From Microbacterium salsuginis (GTDB taxonomy: Bacteria; Actinomycetota; Actinomycetes; Actinomycetales; Microbacteriaceae): a stretch of DNA of 64,000 nt. The notes under the pieces were generated by a model that did not search any database, was not told where the DNA came from, and saw only the letters and a program-made list of their open reading frames with translations. Location of the stretch: positions 434,001 through 498,000 of the forward strand of contig NZ_JABACI010000004.1 in the NCBI RefSeq assembly GCF_012524205.1, written 5' to 3'. Shown piece after piece: positions 1 to 9,198 of the stretch. The translations under genes were made by a program, and so were the position numbers. Position 1 is the stretch's first letter, and every line of letters starts with the position of its first letter.

Positions 1-2
1 TC

Positions 3-1229
3 ACCGTGACCGCGACGAACTGGTATCTCACCGGTTCGCTCGAGGTGACGAAGACCTTCGCGGGTGATGGCGCCGACAAGTTCGGCGGCTCCGCGTTCGA
101 GCTGAGCCTGCGGTGCGTGCGCGACGGCGAGGTCGTCGACATCCCGGACGGCCGGATCCGCGTCGTCAGCGCCGACGTGCCGACCGCCCTGTGGGAGAAC
201 CTGCCCACCGGCTCGCAGTGCCTCCTCACCGAGGTCGACGACGGCGGGGCGAACTCGACCGAGATCCTCGACGCGCAGGGCAACGTGGTCGCCGGCGACG
301 GCGAGGGATACACCTTCACCGTCGTGACGGATCCGACCATCCTGAGCGTCGAGGACCAGCCGCAGCCGAGCCTCGAGGTGCGCAACACGTTCAACTTCGC
401 GCAGGTCTCGGTCAGCAAGGCCGTCGACGACAGCGGAGCGGTCGACCAGAACGGCGAGCCGATCGCGTACGGTCCGTTCGAAGTCGAGCTCTCGTGCCTG
501 TGGAACCAGCAGCAGGTGAGCGCGGCCGAAGCGATGACGCAGACGATCGCGGACGGCGAGACGGTGACCTGGACGGAGCTGCCCGAGGACGCCGAGTGCA
601 CCGTCACCGAGACCGACGACGCCGGCGCCCAGTCGACGACCATCGTGGTCACCGAGGGCGGCGACACCGCCGATCCGCAGACGGCGACCACGACGCCGCT
701 CGCGCCCCTTCCGAACACGGATGCTGCAGACCAGACGTCGGTCGCGATCACGAACACGTTCGGCGTCAGCGATCTCGGCATCGCCAAGGTCGTCGACGGC
801 ACGGCGGCGTCCACGGTGACACGCACGTTCCCGGTGGATGTGACGTGCGTGCTCATCGATGCGTCGCATCCGGCTCCGGGCCTGATCGTCCACGATGCCT
901 CGTACGACATCGGCGGACCCGGCGGGCTCACGGCCGACATCGAGAACCTGCCGGCCGGCAGCGAGTGCACCGTCACCGAGACGAACACCGGCGATGCCGA
1001 CCGCACGACGATGACGATCGACGGCGAGGAGCAGCCCGGTACCACCGGCACGGTGACACTGGCGTCCGGTCAGGTGGCGATCGTCTTCACCAACACGTTC
1101 ATCGCACCGCTTCCGCCGACGGGTCTCGAGGCGAGGGCGACGGTGATCGCCCTCGCGCTCGGGTTCCTGGTGATCGCGGGCGGCGTGGTGCTCGTCATCG
1201 GGGCGATGCGCCGTCGCCGGCTGAACTGA
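3..1229 (+). CDS. Sortase-anchored surface protein, DUF5979/SpaA-like repeats (5' end missing)
   Basis: The reading frame is open to the left edge, so the N-terminus and signal peptide lie outside the window. The visible part holds three repeats of about 120 residues. Each starts with a lysine-containing strand (LEVTKTF, VSVSKAV, LGIAKVV), has a paired-Cys core and ends in an NTF-type strand (RNTFNF, TNTFGV, TNTFIA). This is the pattern of DUF5979 or prealbumin-like (SpaA-type) stalk domains of cell-wall proteins. An LPPTG motif near visible residue 369 is followed by a hydrophobic helix and a RRRR tail, which is a classical sorting signal. The protein is inferred to be a wall-attached adhesin or pilin-like stalk. 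No sortase gene is in the window. Confidence 0.8.
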   Translation, partial: TVTATNWYLTGSLEVTKTFAGDGADKFGGSAFELSLRCVRDGEVVDIPDGRIRVVSADVPTALWENLPTGSQCLLTEVDDGGANSTEILDAQGNVVAGDGEGYTFTVVTDPTILSVEDQPQPSLEVRNTFNFAQVSVSKAVDDSGAVDQNGEPIAYGPFEVELSCLWNQQQVSAAEAMTQTIADGETVTWTELPEDAECTVTETDDAGAQSTTIVVTEGGDTADPQTATTTPLAPLPNTDAADQTSVAITNTFGVSDLGIAKVVDGTAASTVTRTFPVDVTCVLIDASHPAPGLIVHDASYDIGGPGGLTADIENLPAGSECTVTETNTGDADRTTMTIDGEEQPGTTGTVTLASGQVAIVFTNTFIAPLPPTGLEARATVIALALGFLVIAGGVVLVIGAMRRRRLN

Positions 1230-1242
1230 GCGGACGCTGAGG

Positions 1243-1266
1243 CGGGGTCACGCGATGCGGACCCCG
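1243..1266. terminator. Stem-loop between convergent genes
   Basis: Arms CGGGGTC and GACCCCG are separated by 10 nt. The stem lies between the stop codons of two convergent genes and could terminate both. No T-tract follows. Confidence 0.45.
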
Positions 1267-1290
1267 TCCTCGCGGGCTCCGGCTCGTCGG

Positions 1291-2034
1291 TCAGACCTCA
1301 GACGAGACCGTCGGGTCGTCGACGGGTGCGGCGGTGGATTCCTGGGGTGCCTTGGTGCGACGGCCCCACCACACCACGAGCGCACCGACGCCGATGATGG
1401 CGACCGCGATGCCGATCATGTACATGATGACCGACATCCACCCCCCAGGGTTGTTGGGGTTGAGGAAGGGGTACGGGTACCAGAACGGATCGCCGCTCAC
1501 CGGGTTGGTGGTGAGGGGGCCGCGAATCATCGTGTAGATCACCCAGAGGATCGGAAACGCCACCACCGCCCACAACGCACGCCACGAAAGCCGCCGGCGC
1601 AGCGGAGCGACCAAGACGTCGGCGAGCAGGAACAGTGGCGCGACGAGGTGCAGCACTTCGTTCGACCACGGGATGGGCTCGCTGCCCTGAGGCAGCACCA
1701 CGTTGCGCAGCAGGAGGTTGTAGACGATCCCGGTGATGATCATGTAGGTGCTGACGCTCGCGAGGGCCACCGCAAGACCCGCCGGCTCAGCATCCGCTCC
1801 GCGTCCCCTGGTCCAGTACCAGATCGCAGCCCACAGCAGCACGATCGCCGCCAGCAGGTTCGACAGGATCGTGAAGAAGCTGAAGAAGTTGACGAATGTC
1901 GTCGCGACGTCGCGATCGAGCTCGGTCGCACGTGCCATTGACGCCGCGAGTTGAGCGACGATCGCAGCGAGCATGATCAGCGCCATCACGGCGCGCGCGA
2001 CGGACCAGACCCTGACCCCTGTGGTGGTGTTCAT
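1291..2034 (-). CDS. Pr6Pr family membrane protein
   Basis: This 247-residue integral membrane protein has about six hydrophobic helices. The loop near its C-terminal half contains RGPLTTNP and WYPYPFLNP, which is the recognisable signature of the Pr6Pr family. Its biochemical role is unknown. The start chosen is the ATG at 2034 (MNTTTGVR), because a TATCGT -10 hexamer sits exactly 6 nt upstream and predicts a leaderless mRNA. The frame stays open 63 codons further upstream but would overlap the purA control region. It converges with the surface protein gene and diverges from purA. Confidence 0.8.
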   Translation of the reverse strand: MNTTTGVRVWSVARAVMALIMLAAIVAQLAASMARATELDRDVATTFVNFFSFFTILSNLLAAIVLLWAAIWYWTRGRGADAEPAGLAVALASVSTYMIITGIVYNLLLRNVVLPQGSEPIPWSNEVLHLVAPLFLLADVLVAPLRRRLSWRALWAVVAFPILWVIYTMIRGPLTTNPVSGDPFWYPYPFLNPNNPGGWMSVIMYMIGIAVAIIGVGALVVWWGRRTKAPQESTAAPVDDPTVSSEV

Positions 2035-2040
2035 GCGGTC

Positions 2041-2046
2041 ACGATA
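2041..2046 (-). promoter_or_regulatory. -10 hexamer of leaderless promoter (Pr6Pr gene)
   Basis: TATCGT on the minus strand is followed by 6 nt and then the ATG at 2034. Confidence 0.55.
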
Positions 2047-2110
2047 TCGGGCCGGGTGGTCGCTCATCGATAGGATGGGGTGTAACCGTCCATAAACGGG
2101 GGAGTAGCCC

Positions 2111-3397
2111 ATGCCAGGCATCGTGATCGTCGGAGTCCAATGGGGAGACGAGGGCAAGGGCAAGGCCACCGACCTGCTCGGTGAGCGCACCGACTGGGTC
2201 GTCAAGTTCAACGGCGGCAACAACGCCGGTCACACGGTCGTGATCGGCGACGAGAAGTACGCGCTGCACCTGCTGCCCTCCGGCATCCTGTCGGACGGCG
2301 TCAACGCCGTCATCGGCAACGGCGTCGTCGTCGACCTCGAGGTGCTGTTCGCCGAGCTCGAGGCACTGCACGCGCGTGGCGTCGACACCTCGCGCCTCAA
2401 GGTGAGCGCGAACGCGCACATCATCACGCAGTATCACCGCACGCTCGACAAGGTCACCGAGCGATTCCTCGGCAAGCGCCAGATCGGCACCACCGGGCGC
2501 GGGATCGGCCCCGCGTATGCCGACAAGATCAACCGCGTCGGCATCCGCGTGCAGGACCTCTTCGACGAGAACATCCTGCGCCAGAAGGTCGAGGGAGCCC
2601 TCGACCAGAAGAACCACCTCCTGGTGAAGGTCTTCAACCGGCGCGCGATCGCGGTCGACGAGATCGTCGACGACCTGCTGTCGTACGCCGAGCGGCTGCG
2701 ACCGATGGTCGCCGACACCGCGCTCCTCCTCGACGAGGCACTCGACCGCGGCGAGGTCGTCGTGTTCGAGGGCGGCCAGGCCACGATGCTCGACGTCGAT
2801 CACGGCACCTATCCCTTCGTGACGTCCTCGTCGGCGACGGCCGGTGGCGCCTCCACGGGCTCGGGCGTCGGACCGAACCGGCTCGACCGCATCGTGGGCA
2901 TCGTCAAGGCCTACACGACACGCGTCGGATCCGGTCCGTTCCCGACGGAGCTGTTCGACGAGCAGGGCGAATGGCTGCGCTCGCGCGGCTTCGAGTTCGG
3001 CACCACGACCGGCCGTCCGCGTCGCGTGGGCTGGTACGACGCGCCGATCACGCGATACGCCACCCGCATCAACGGCATCACGGACCTGGTGCTGACCAAG
3101 CTCGACATCCTCACCGGCCTGGACCGCATCCCGGTGTGCGTCGCGTACGACGTCGACGGCGAGCGGTTCGATGAGGTGCCGGTGAACCAGTCCGACTTCC
3201 ACCACGCCAAGCCGATCCTCGAGTACCTCCCCGGCTGGAAGCAGGACATCACCGGGGCGCGCACCTTCGAAGACCTTCCTGTCGAGGCGCAGGACTACGT
3301 GCTCGCGCTCGAGAAGATGAGCGGCACCCGCATCTCGGTGATCGGCGTGGGCGCGGCCCGCGACGCGGTCATCGTGCGCCACGACCTCGTCGACTGA
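2111..3397 (+). CDS. purA: Adenylosuccinate synthetase
   Basis: The enzyme joins IMP and aspartate using GTP, the first step from IMP to AMP. The 428 residues match the usual family length. The N-terminal loop [11 protein letters not shown] (residues 8-18) carries the catalytic Asp13, and NNAGHT holds His41. [10 protein letters not shown], the [13 protein letters not shown] loop and TTTGRPRR are further family signatures. A purine-rich GGGGGAG about 7 nt upstream serves as ribosome binding site, and a possible -10 (TAGGAT) lies near 2072. It is a single-gene unit. The GGTCGTTGAGCG-type repeat follows it at once. Confidence 0.97.
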   Translation: MPGIVIVGVQWGDEGKGKATDLLGERTDWVVKFNGGNNAGHTVVIGDEKYALHLLPSGILSDGVNAVIGNGVVVDLEVLFAELEALHARGVDTSRLKVSANAHIITQYHRTLDKVTERFLGKRQIGTTGRGIGPAYADKINRVGIRVQDLFDENILRQKVEGALDQKNHLLVKVFNRRAIAVDEIVDDLLSYAERLRPMVADTALLLDEALDRGEVVVFEGGQATMLDVDHGTYPFVTSSSATAGGASTGSGVGPNRLDRIVGIVKAYTTRVGSGPFPTELFDEQGEWLRSRGFEFGTTTGRPRRVGWYDAPITRYATRINGITDLVLTKLDILTGLDRIPVCVAYDVDGERFDEVPVNQSDFHHAKPILEYLPGWKQDITGARTFEDLPVEAQDYVLALEKMSGTRISVIGVGAARDAVIVRHDLVD

Positions 3398-3406
3398 CGT
3401 CCCCCG

Positions 3407-3450
3407 GTCGTTGAGCGAGCGAAGCGAGACGAGACGTCTCGATCACGACG
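3407..3450 (+). repeat. Dispersed intergenic repeat (GGTCGTTGAGCG family), copy 1
   Basis: The sequence begins GGTCGTTGAGCGAGCGAAGC and ends in a small GAGACGTCTC palindrome. A diverged relative lies at 45135-45166. Similar GTCGTTGAGCGAGCG strings are, from memory, common between genes in Microbacteriaceae. The purine-rich tail provides the ribosome binding site of the next gene. Confidence 0.55.
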
Positions 3451-3457
3451 GAGGCTC

Positions 3458-4669
3458 ATGAGATTCTGGCTGGGCGGGTACACCGCCGACATGGACGGCC
3501 ACGCGAGCGGCATCGGGATGCTGCATGCCGGCGCTGCTGACGAGGTTTCGGCCGGCGGTGCCCTGGCCTTCACCGGTGAGGCCGCGACCGCCGACTCCCC
3601 GTCGTGGCTGGCGGCGCACCCGAGCCTGGACGTCGTCTACGCCGCCCTCGAGAAGACCGGTGCCGTGCAGGCGTTCCGCCGTGCGGGTGAGAACCGGTTC
3701 GCTCCGCTCGGCCCTCCGGTGCCGGCCGGCGAGGCGACGTGCCACATCGCCGTCTCGCCCGACGCCCGGTTCCTCGTCGCGAGCAGCTGGGGAGATGGGC
3801 GCGTGGTCCGCATGGCGCTGGATGCCGCGGGCCGGCCCTCCACCCCCGTGATCGCGCCGGATGCGGCGGACCCATACGCCGACCCGTCGACGGCGGAGTC
3901 CTTCGGCGTGGCGGGAGTGCCCGGGCTCGCGGCATCCGGCGGGATCGATCTCGCGGCAGCGGCACGGGCACTGCGCGAAGCCGCGGGCGAGGAGTTCGCA
4001 CGGTTCGTCCCCTCGTATGACGAGCCCGCGCCGGAACCACCAGCCGCTAGAGACGAAGACGCGGATGAGGCGGCTCGCCCCTCCCGTGCGCACCAGGCCG
4101 TGTTCCTGCCCGGCGGCCTCATCGCGACCACAGACCTCGGGTTCGACCTGGTGCGGCTGTGGCGCTCGACCGCCGACGGCCTGCGCGCGGTGCAGCAGGT
4201 CGTGCTGCCGAAGGGCAGCGGTCCGAGGCACATGGTGTGGCACCCGAGCGGACACCTGTACGTCGTCACCGAGCTCTCGTGCGAGGTGTTCGTGCTCGCG
4301 CCGGCCATTGACGGCACGTGGCGCGTCGTGGGCGGCACGCCTCTCGGCGGCACGCTCCCCGGTGACGCGGCGGCCGAGCTCGCGCCCTCACGCGACGGCG
4401 AGTTCGTGTACGCCGGCGTCCGCGGAAGCAACACGATCGCGACCTTGCGCGTCCGCGGTGCCGGCGAGGCGCTGAGCCCGGTGGCACTCGTCGACGCCGG
4501 CGTGGACTGGCCTCGCCACCACCTGCTGGTGCGCGACATCCTCCTGGTGGCCGGTCAGCGCTCGGACGAGGTCGTCTCGCTCACGCTCGACGTGCGTTCC
4601 GGCGTACCAGGCCGGGTTCGTCACCGCGCTGCGGCGCCATCGCCCACCTGCCTGCTCCCCGCCCGCTGA
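3458..4669 (+). CDS. Lactonase-family beta-propeller protein (6-phosphogluconolactonase-like)
   Basis: This 403-residue protein resembles the seven-bladed Pgl/lactonase family (Pfam Lactonase). It has the conserved GSGPRHMVWHPSG stretch near residues 250-260 and repeated blade strands of the HPSLDVVYAA and RDGEFVYAGVRG type. By family it may hydrolyse 6-phosphogluconolactone or another lactone, but the substrate cannot be read here. Residues about 130-205 form an Ala/Asp/Glu-rich insertion that is unusual for the family and probably a surface loop. ACGGAGG precedes the ATG. It converges with the AI-2E transporter with only 6 nt between stops. Confidence 0.75.
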   Translation: MRFWLGGYTADMDGHASGIGMLHAGAADEVSAGGALAFTGEAATADSPSWLAAHPSLDVVYAALEKTGAVQAFRRAGENRFAPLGPPVPAGEATCHIAVSPDARFLVASSWGDGRVVRMALDAAGRPSTPVIAPDAADPYADPSTAESFGVAGVPGLAASGGIDLAAAARALREAAGEEFARFVPSYDEPAPEPPAARDEDADEAARPSRAHQAVFLPGGLIATTDLGFDLVRLWRSTADGLRAVQQVVLPKGSGPRHMVWHPSGHLYVVTELSCEVFVLAPAIDGTWRVVGGTPLGGTLPGDAAAELAPSRDGEFVYAGVRGSNTIATLRVRGAGEALSPVALVDAGVDWPRHHLLVRDILLVAGQRSDEVVSLTLDVRSGVPGRVRHRAAAPSPTCLLPAR

Positions 4670-4675
4670 AGCGAG

Positions 4676-5899
4676 TCAGATCTTCGCGTCCTGTCGCGGG
4701 ATGAAGACCTGCTTGATGATGAGCAGGATCGACGCCGTCACCGGGATCGCCACGAGGGCACCCAGCAGCCCGAGCAGCGTGCCGCCGACCATCGCGCCGA
4801 TCACCACGAGGGCGCCCGGCACCGCGATGGCCCGGTTCATGACCTTGGGCGTCAGGACGTATGCCTCGAGCTGCATGTAGATGAGGTAGATCACCGCGAA
4901 GATCAGGGCGGGGAGCCATCCGGTGAACAGCGCGAGGACGGTTGCCGTCATCCAGTACAGCACCGAGCCGATGAGCGGGATCAGGGTGATGAGGAAGGCG
5001 AGGACGCCCATCAGTGCCGGGAACGGCAGCCCGAGGAACAGGTGCAGCAGGAAGGCCACGACCGAGTTGCAGAACGCCAGCACCACCATTCCCATGAGAT
5101 AGGCGCCGATCGAGTCCGTGATCTGCTCGGTCATGGCGGCGGCCTTGGCGCGGCTGCGAGCCGGGGCGAACCTGTTGAATGCGACCTTCATCGCCGGCAG
5201 GCCGGCGAGGAAGTACAGGCTCAGCACGAGCACGATGATCAGGCCCGAGATCGTCGTGCCGACGTTGACGGCGAAGTTGAGAACGCCGCCGCCGATCGCC
5301 GCGATGTTCGCCGGGTTGGTCAGGAACGCCTCGACCTGACCCAGGATCGTGCCGACCTCGGTGCCGAACGTGGTGTTCAGCCAGCCGTAGAACTCCGACG
5401 CCTGGAACTCGTCGACGAGCTCGGGGATGTCGCCGAAGAACTGCGAGATCTGGCCGACCAGCGCCGGCACGACGAGCAGCAGGATGCCGGTGAACACGAG
5501 TGCGAAGGCCGTGTAGACGATCACGATCGCCCACGGCCGCGCGACGTGATGACCGCCGAACCAGCGCACGACAGGGTCGAGGCCCAGAGCGGCGAACAGG
5601 GCGAAGACGATGTAGATGATGATCGTCGAGAGGTTCCAGAAGGCCAGTCCGAGAGCGATGGCCACCAGGCCGCCGAGGGTGAGGAACAGGCCCACCCCGA
5701 ACGGACTGTTCAGGTTGGCCCAGAACGTCTTGCCGGCCGGAGCCTCACCGGTGAACACCGGCTGCGCCTCGAGGGCTGCGGCGTCGAGCGAATTGGGAGA
5801 AGAGGCATCCGTGGGCGCCTTCGCGGTGGCGGGCGCGGGATCGGCGGCAGAGGCGCCGACGGCACCCGTGGCGCCGGCGAGGGGCGAGGCGTCGGTCAT
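4676..5899 (-). CDS. AI-2E family transporter (PerM-like)
   Basis: The 407-residue membrane protein has an Ala/Pro-rich cytoplasmic N-terminus of about 60 residues. About eight hydrophobic segments follow in the PerM/AI-2E exporter layout, including VVIGAMVGGTLLGLLGALVAIP near the C-terminus (split here only by family reading). Members export small molecules such as autoinducer 2 or act in ion homeostasis; the substrate is unknown. The ATG at 5899 is preferred over the in-frame GTG at 5905 because TAGAGT lies 6 nt upstream of the ATG. That spacing fits a leaderless transcript starting at the ATG. Confidence 0.85.
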   Translation of the reverse strand: MTDASPLAGATGAVGASAADPAPATAKAPTDASSPNSLDAAALEAQPVFTGEAPAGKTFWANLNSPFGVGLFLTLGGLVAIALGLAFWNLSTIIIYIVFALFAALGLDPVVRWFGGHHVARPWAIVIVYTAFALVFTGILLLVVPALVGQISQFFGDIPELVDEFQASEFYGWLNTTFGTEVGTILGQVEAFLTNPANIAAIGGGVLNFAVNVGTTISGLIIVLVLSLYFLAGLPAMKVAFNRFAPARSRAKAAAMTEQITDSIGAYLMGMVVLAFCNSVVAFLLHLFLGLPFPALMGVLAFLITLIPLIGSVLYWMTATVLALFTGWLPALIFAVIYLIYMQLEAYVLTPKVMNRAIAVPGALVVIGAMVGGTLLGLLGALVAIPVTASILLIIKQVFIPRQDAKI

Positions 5900-5905
5900 G
5901 GTCAC

Positions 5906-5911
5906 ACTCTA
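5906..5911 (-). promoter_or_regulatory. -10 hexamer of leaderless promoter (AI-2E transporter)
   Basis: TAGAGT on the minus strand, 6 nt before the ATG at 5899. Confidence 0.55.
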
Positions 5912-6030
5912 GGGGCGGGGGCGCCGCGGGCACATCGGTGAATCCGAAGATCACGCGGATCGTATGACCGGCCGGGGTCAGGCGCGGGAACCGGGCTCGG
6001 GTATCGTCGGGGGCGACGAGGAGGACCGCC

Positions 6031-6324
6031 ATGGCCGAAGATCCGATGACCACGCTGGCGCGGCTGCGCAGCAGCATCGACAACATCGACGCCGCGCTGA
6101 TGTACATGCTGGCCGAGCGGTTCAAGGCCACGAAGCAGGTGGGCGTCCTCAAGGCCGAGCACGGAATGCCGCCGTCGGACCCGGCCCGTGAGGAGCAGCA
6201 GGTCGCCCGGCTGCGCCGCCTCGCGGAACAGGCGGACCTCGACCCCGCCTTCGCCGAGAAGTGGTTCAACTTCGTCGTCGCCGAGGTGATCCGCCACCAC
6301 ACCGAGGCGGCAGACCGCCGCTGA
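6031..6324 (+). CDS. Chorismate mutase (AroQ class)
   Basis: This 97-residue all-helical protein converts chorismate to prephenate, the branch towards phenylalanine and tyrosine. It shows the type II pattern: RLRSSIDNIDAAL in helix 1, RFKATKQVGVLKAEHG with the substrate-contacting lysine, and a C-terminal EEVIRHH-like helix. The size fits stand-alone actinobacterial AroQ proteins. GAGGAGG upstream of the ATG is a strong ribosome binding site, and TATCGT about 24 nt upstream is a likely -10. Confidence 0.9.
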   Translation: MAEDPMTTLARLRSSIDNIDAALMYMLAERFKATKQVGVLKAEHGMPPSDPAREEQQVARLRRLAEQADLDPAFAEKWFNFVVAEVIRHHTEAADRR

Positions 6325-6358
6325 GACAGCGCCGGCACGAGACGGAGCTACTGCGCCC

Positions 6359-6364
6359 TACGCT
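6359..6364 (+). promoter_or_regulatory. -10 hexamer of leaderless promoter (HerA-like ATPase)
   Basis: TACGCT, then 6 nt, then the ATG at 6371. Confidence 0.5.
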
Positions 6365-6370
6365 GTTCGC

Positions 6371-7462
6371 ATGACCCGCGAACTGCGCATCGGCTCCCTG
6401 CTCGAATCCGAGGATCGGCTCCCTGCCCACGTCCTCGCGCCCAAGCTCAATCGCCACACCTTCTGGTGCGGGCAGAGCGGGTCCGGCAAGACCTACGCGC
6501 TCGGCGTCCTGCTCGAGCAGGTGCTGCTGCAGACCCGGATGCCGCTGGTCGTGCTCGATCCGAACTCCGACTTCGTGCGCCTCGGCGAGGTCCGCGACGA
6601 CGCAGCCCCCGAGGCGGCCGCCGAGCTGGCGAGCCGTGACATCCGGGTGCGCCGTCCCGGCGGCGTCGGCGGAGTCGACCCGCTGCACGCGCGATTCCTC
6701 GATCTGCCGTTGCGCTCGCGCGCCGCGATCCTCAACCTCGACCCGGTGCACGACGCCGAGGAGTACAACGGCCTGCTCCAGGTCGAGGCAGAGGTCCTCT
6801 CGATCAGGCAGGGACGCCTGATCGAGTTCCTGCGCTCCGGCGACGTGGCCGTCCGGCATCGGCTCGCGCTGCGGCTCGAGAACCTCGGTGTCGCCGACTG
6901 GGACCTATGGGCCTGGGGTCAGCGCAGCGTCACCGACGACATCGACGACCGGGCCGACGCGACCGTCGTCGATCTCGGCGGATTCCCGACGCAGGCGGAG
7001 TCGCGCGCAGCCGCCCTCGCCGTCCTCGACCATCTCTGGGAGCGCCGCGAGGAGCGCGTGGGGCGCCTCATCGTGATCGACGAGGCGCACAACCTGTGCC
7101 GCCCCGACCCGGCGACACCCATGGAGGCGCTGCTCACCGAGCGGATCGTCCAGATCGCCGCGGAGGGCCGCAAGTATGGACTGTGGCTGCTCCTGTCGAC
7201 GCAGCGCCCGTCGAAGCTGCACCCCAACGCGCTGTCGCAGTGCGACAATCTCGCGCTCATGCGCATGAGCTCACCGCGCGATCTTGCCGAGCTCGCCGAC
7301 GTGTTCGGCTTCGCACCGAGCTCGCTGCTGGAACGCTCCCCGGCGTTCGCTCAGGGCCAGGCGCTCTTCGCCGGCGGATTCGTGGAGTCTCCGACGCTGG
7401 TGCAGATGGGAGGCCGGCTCACCCACGAGGGCGGCTCCGACGTCTCGGTGCCGCTGCGGTGA
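6371..7462 (+). CDS. HerA/FtsK-like ATP-binding protein (DUF87/DUF853 type)
   Basis: This 363-residue P-loop ATPase has a Walker A motif GQSGSGKT at residues 34-41 and a Walker B RLIVIDEAHN around residues 231-240. A sensor-like STQRPSKLHPNAL segment follows, typical of HerA-type translocases and related DUF853 ATPases. No N-terminal HAS barrel is evident, and no NurA-like nuclease or other partner lies nearby, so DNA translocation is only a family-level inference. It is likely leaderless and monocistronic. Two strong hairpins follow it before a convergent ABC operon. Confidence 0.75.
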   Translation: MTRELRIGSLLESEDRLPAHVLAPKLNRHTFWCGQSGSGKTYALGVLLEQVLLQTRMPLVVLDPNSDFVRLGEVRDDAAPEAAAELASRDIRVRRPGGVGGVDPLHARFLDLPLRSRAAILNLDPVHDAEEYNGLLQVEAEVLSIRQGRLIEFLRSGDVAVRHRLALRLENLGVADWDLWAWGQRSVTDDIDDRADATVVDLGGFPTQAESRAAALAVLDHLWERREERVGRLIVIDEAHNLCRPDPATPMEALLTERIVQIAAEGRKYGLWLLLSTQRPSKLHPNALSQCDNLALMRMSSPRDLAELADVFGFAPSSLLERSPAFAQGQALFAGGFVESPTLVQMGGRLTHEGGSDVSVPLR

Positions 7463-7490
7463 GCAGCCCCGCCCTTCCGGAGCCGCAGAC

Positions 7491-7533
7491 GCGGATGCCC
7501 CGACCACGCGCACGGCGTGGGTCGGGGCATCCG
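7491..7533. terminator. Bidirectional terminator hairpin 1
   Basis: A stem of about 19 bp is formed by GCGGATGCCCCGACC and its complement GGTCGGGGCATCCGC, extended through CACGC/GCGTG with one bulged base. It lies between convergent genes. Its outer arms contain the GGATGCC heptamer in inverted orientation. Confidence 0.8.
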
Positions 7534-7562
7534 CTTCCCGCGCCGAAGCCTGGCGCGGGAAG
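7534..7562. terminator. Bidirectional terminator hairpin 2
   Basis: A perfect 11-bp stem, CTTCCCGCGCC with GGCGCGGGAAG, and a 7-nt loop directly abut hairpin 1. Confidence 0.75.
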
Positions 7563-7573
7563 CCCAGTAATGT

Positions 7574-8269
7574 TCAGGGCACGGCGCGGCGCAGCGTCAG
7601 GTACGAGATCCCCCCGAGAAGCAGGGTGAGGACGAGGCCCCAGAGCGCGAAGCCGAGCGGCCCCGCGTTCACGAGAGCGGTCCACACGTCGCCCCACATC
7701 GCGAAGAAGGTGATCGCCCAGATGGCCGCCACGAGCAGCAGGGCGACGCCGACCCAGATGGAGGTCAGCACCAGAGCGCCGAACCGCTTGTACACGGTCG
7801 CCGACCAGAACCCGAACATGAAGATCAGCATCGCCATCACGAAGTAGAAGAGGGCGGCGACGAAGGGTCCTGCCGACACGACCCAGTCGAGAGCGAAGAA
7901 GTAGCCGTTGATGCCCCAGCCGTCCGTCGCCTCTTCGACGAGGGCTCCGATGGCGAACACCGCGGCGAGCAGCACGGCGCACATCGCCGCCGCCAGCATG
8001 GTGCCGAGGAAGAACTCGCGTCGGGTCACGCTCATCGCCTGTGAGAACGGGAACGTGAGGGTCAGCGACGAGATCCCGACGAACAGCAGCACCCACAGCG
8101 GTGCCTGCGAGCCGCCGCCATAGAACGGCCCGGGGACGCCCGAAGTGAAGAGGATGGCGTAGATGGCGAGCGACATCGCGAACGATGCGCCGAGCACGAT
8201 CAACGGCACCCACACGAACGTCTGCTTGTTGACCAGCTGCATGCGCACGACGTTGACGGTGCGGTTCAT
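7574..8269 (-). CDS. ABC transporter permease
   Basis: The 231-residue membrane protein has about six hydrophobic segments and no enzymatic motif. It starts 4 nt inside the end of the upstream ATPase gene, so the two are translationally coupled and form an ABC exporter. The GntR repressor, ATPase and permease order matches small YtrA-type drug or antibiotic-response exporters. The substrate cannot be read from sequence. GAAGGAG precedes the ATG. Tandem terminators lie just beyond the stop. Confidence 0.8.
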   Translation of the reverse strand: MNRTVNVVRMQLVNKQTFVWVPLIVLGASFAMSLAIYAILFTSGVPGPFYGGGSQAPLWVLLFVGISSLTLTFPFSQAMSVTRREFFLGTMLAAAMCAVLLAAVFAIGALVEEATDGWGINGYFFALDWVVSAGPFVAALFYFVMAMLIFMFGFWSATVYKRFGALVLTSIWVGVALLLVAAIWAITFFAMWGDVWTALVNAGPLGFALWGLVLTLLLGGISYLTLRRAVP

Positions 8270-9186
8270 CGCAGGGCTCCTTCATCGAGGGCGGATGCCG
8301 CCCGGCCGGCATTGTTCGCGTTCGCAGTGGTCGTGCGCACGATGAGCTGCTGAAGGGAGACTGGAGCCACGTCCAGGCCGGTCGCGGCGAGACGCTCACG
8401 GTCGGCCAGCGAGAGGGCGCCGAGAACGGTGACGGATGCCACGTTGCCGAGCGTCTCGCGATGGATGACCGTGCGGCCCACGACGAAGGCCTCGACCGCG
8501 GACGCGTCTCCCACGATGTTCGCGGCGCGGTCGCGGACAGCATCCGTCGCCTCGTCCATCAGGATCCGCCCGCGATCGATCACCAGCACCCGTTCGATGA
8601 GGTTCGACACCTCGTCGATCAGATGGCTCGACAGGATCACGGTGCGCGGGTGCTCGGTGTAGTCCTCGAGCAGGCGGTCGTAGAAGATCTGCCGCGCGAC
8701 GGCGTCCAGGCCCAGGTATGGCTCGTCGAAGAAGGTGATCTCGGCGCGGGCGGCGAGCCCGATGATGACGCCGACCGCCGAGATCTGACCGCGCGACATC
8801 TTCTTGATGCGCGTCTTCATCGGCAGCTGGAAGTCCTCGACGAGCCGATGCGCGAGGTCGTCGTCCCAGTTCGGGAAGAACAGACGCGCGGTGGCGAAGG
8901 CGTGCTTGGCGAGGGCGTCGTCCGGGTACTTCTGGCTCTCGCGCACGAAGCACATGCGCGAGAGCACCTTGGCGTTCTCGTAGGGGTGCATGCCGAACAC
9001 GCGCACGTCGCCGCTCGTCGCGAAGTTCTGGGCGGTCAGGATGGACATCACCGTGGTCTTGCCGGCGCCGTTGCGCCCCAGCAGGCCGTAGATCGTGTCC
9101 TTCTCGATCGCGAAGCTCACGTCGTCGACCGCGACGGTGTCGCGATAACGCTTGGTGAGGTTCTTCACCTCGATCACGTGGGTCAT
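8266..9186 (-). CDS. ABC transporter ATP-binding protein
   Basis: The 306-residue ATPase has Walker A GRNGAGKTT (residues about 37-45), an ABC signature MSRGQISAVG and Walker B ITFFDEPYLGLD. The signature is SRGQ rather than LSGGQ. The roughly 90 C-terminal residues beyond the nucleotide-binding domain resemble those of ABC-2 exporter ATPases. It is the middle gene of the GntR-ATPase-permease operon and overlaps the permease by 4 nt. Export of an amphiphile or antibiotic is an inference from operon type. Confidence 0.88.
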   Translation of the reverse strand: MTHVIEVKNLTKRYRDTVAVDDVSFAIEKDTIYGLLGRNGAGKTTVMSILTAQNFATSGDVRVFGMHPYENAKVLSRMCFVRESQKYPDDALAKHAFATARLFFPNWDDDLAHRLVEDFQLPMKTRIKKMSRGQISAVGVIIGLAARAEITFFDEPYLGLDAVARQIFYDRLLEDYTEHPRTVILSSHLIDEVSNLIERVLVIDRGRILMDEATDAVRDRAANIVGDASAVEAFVVGRTVIHRETLGNVASVTVLGALSLADRERLAATGLDVAPVSLQQLIVRTTTANANNAGRAASALDEGALR

Positions 9187-9198
9187 GGATTCTTCCGT

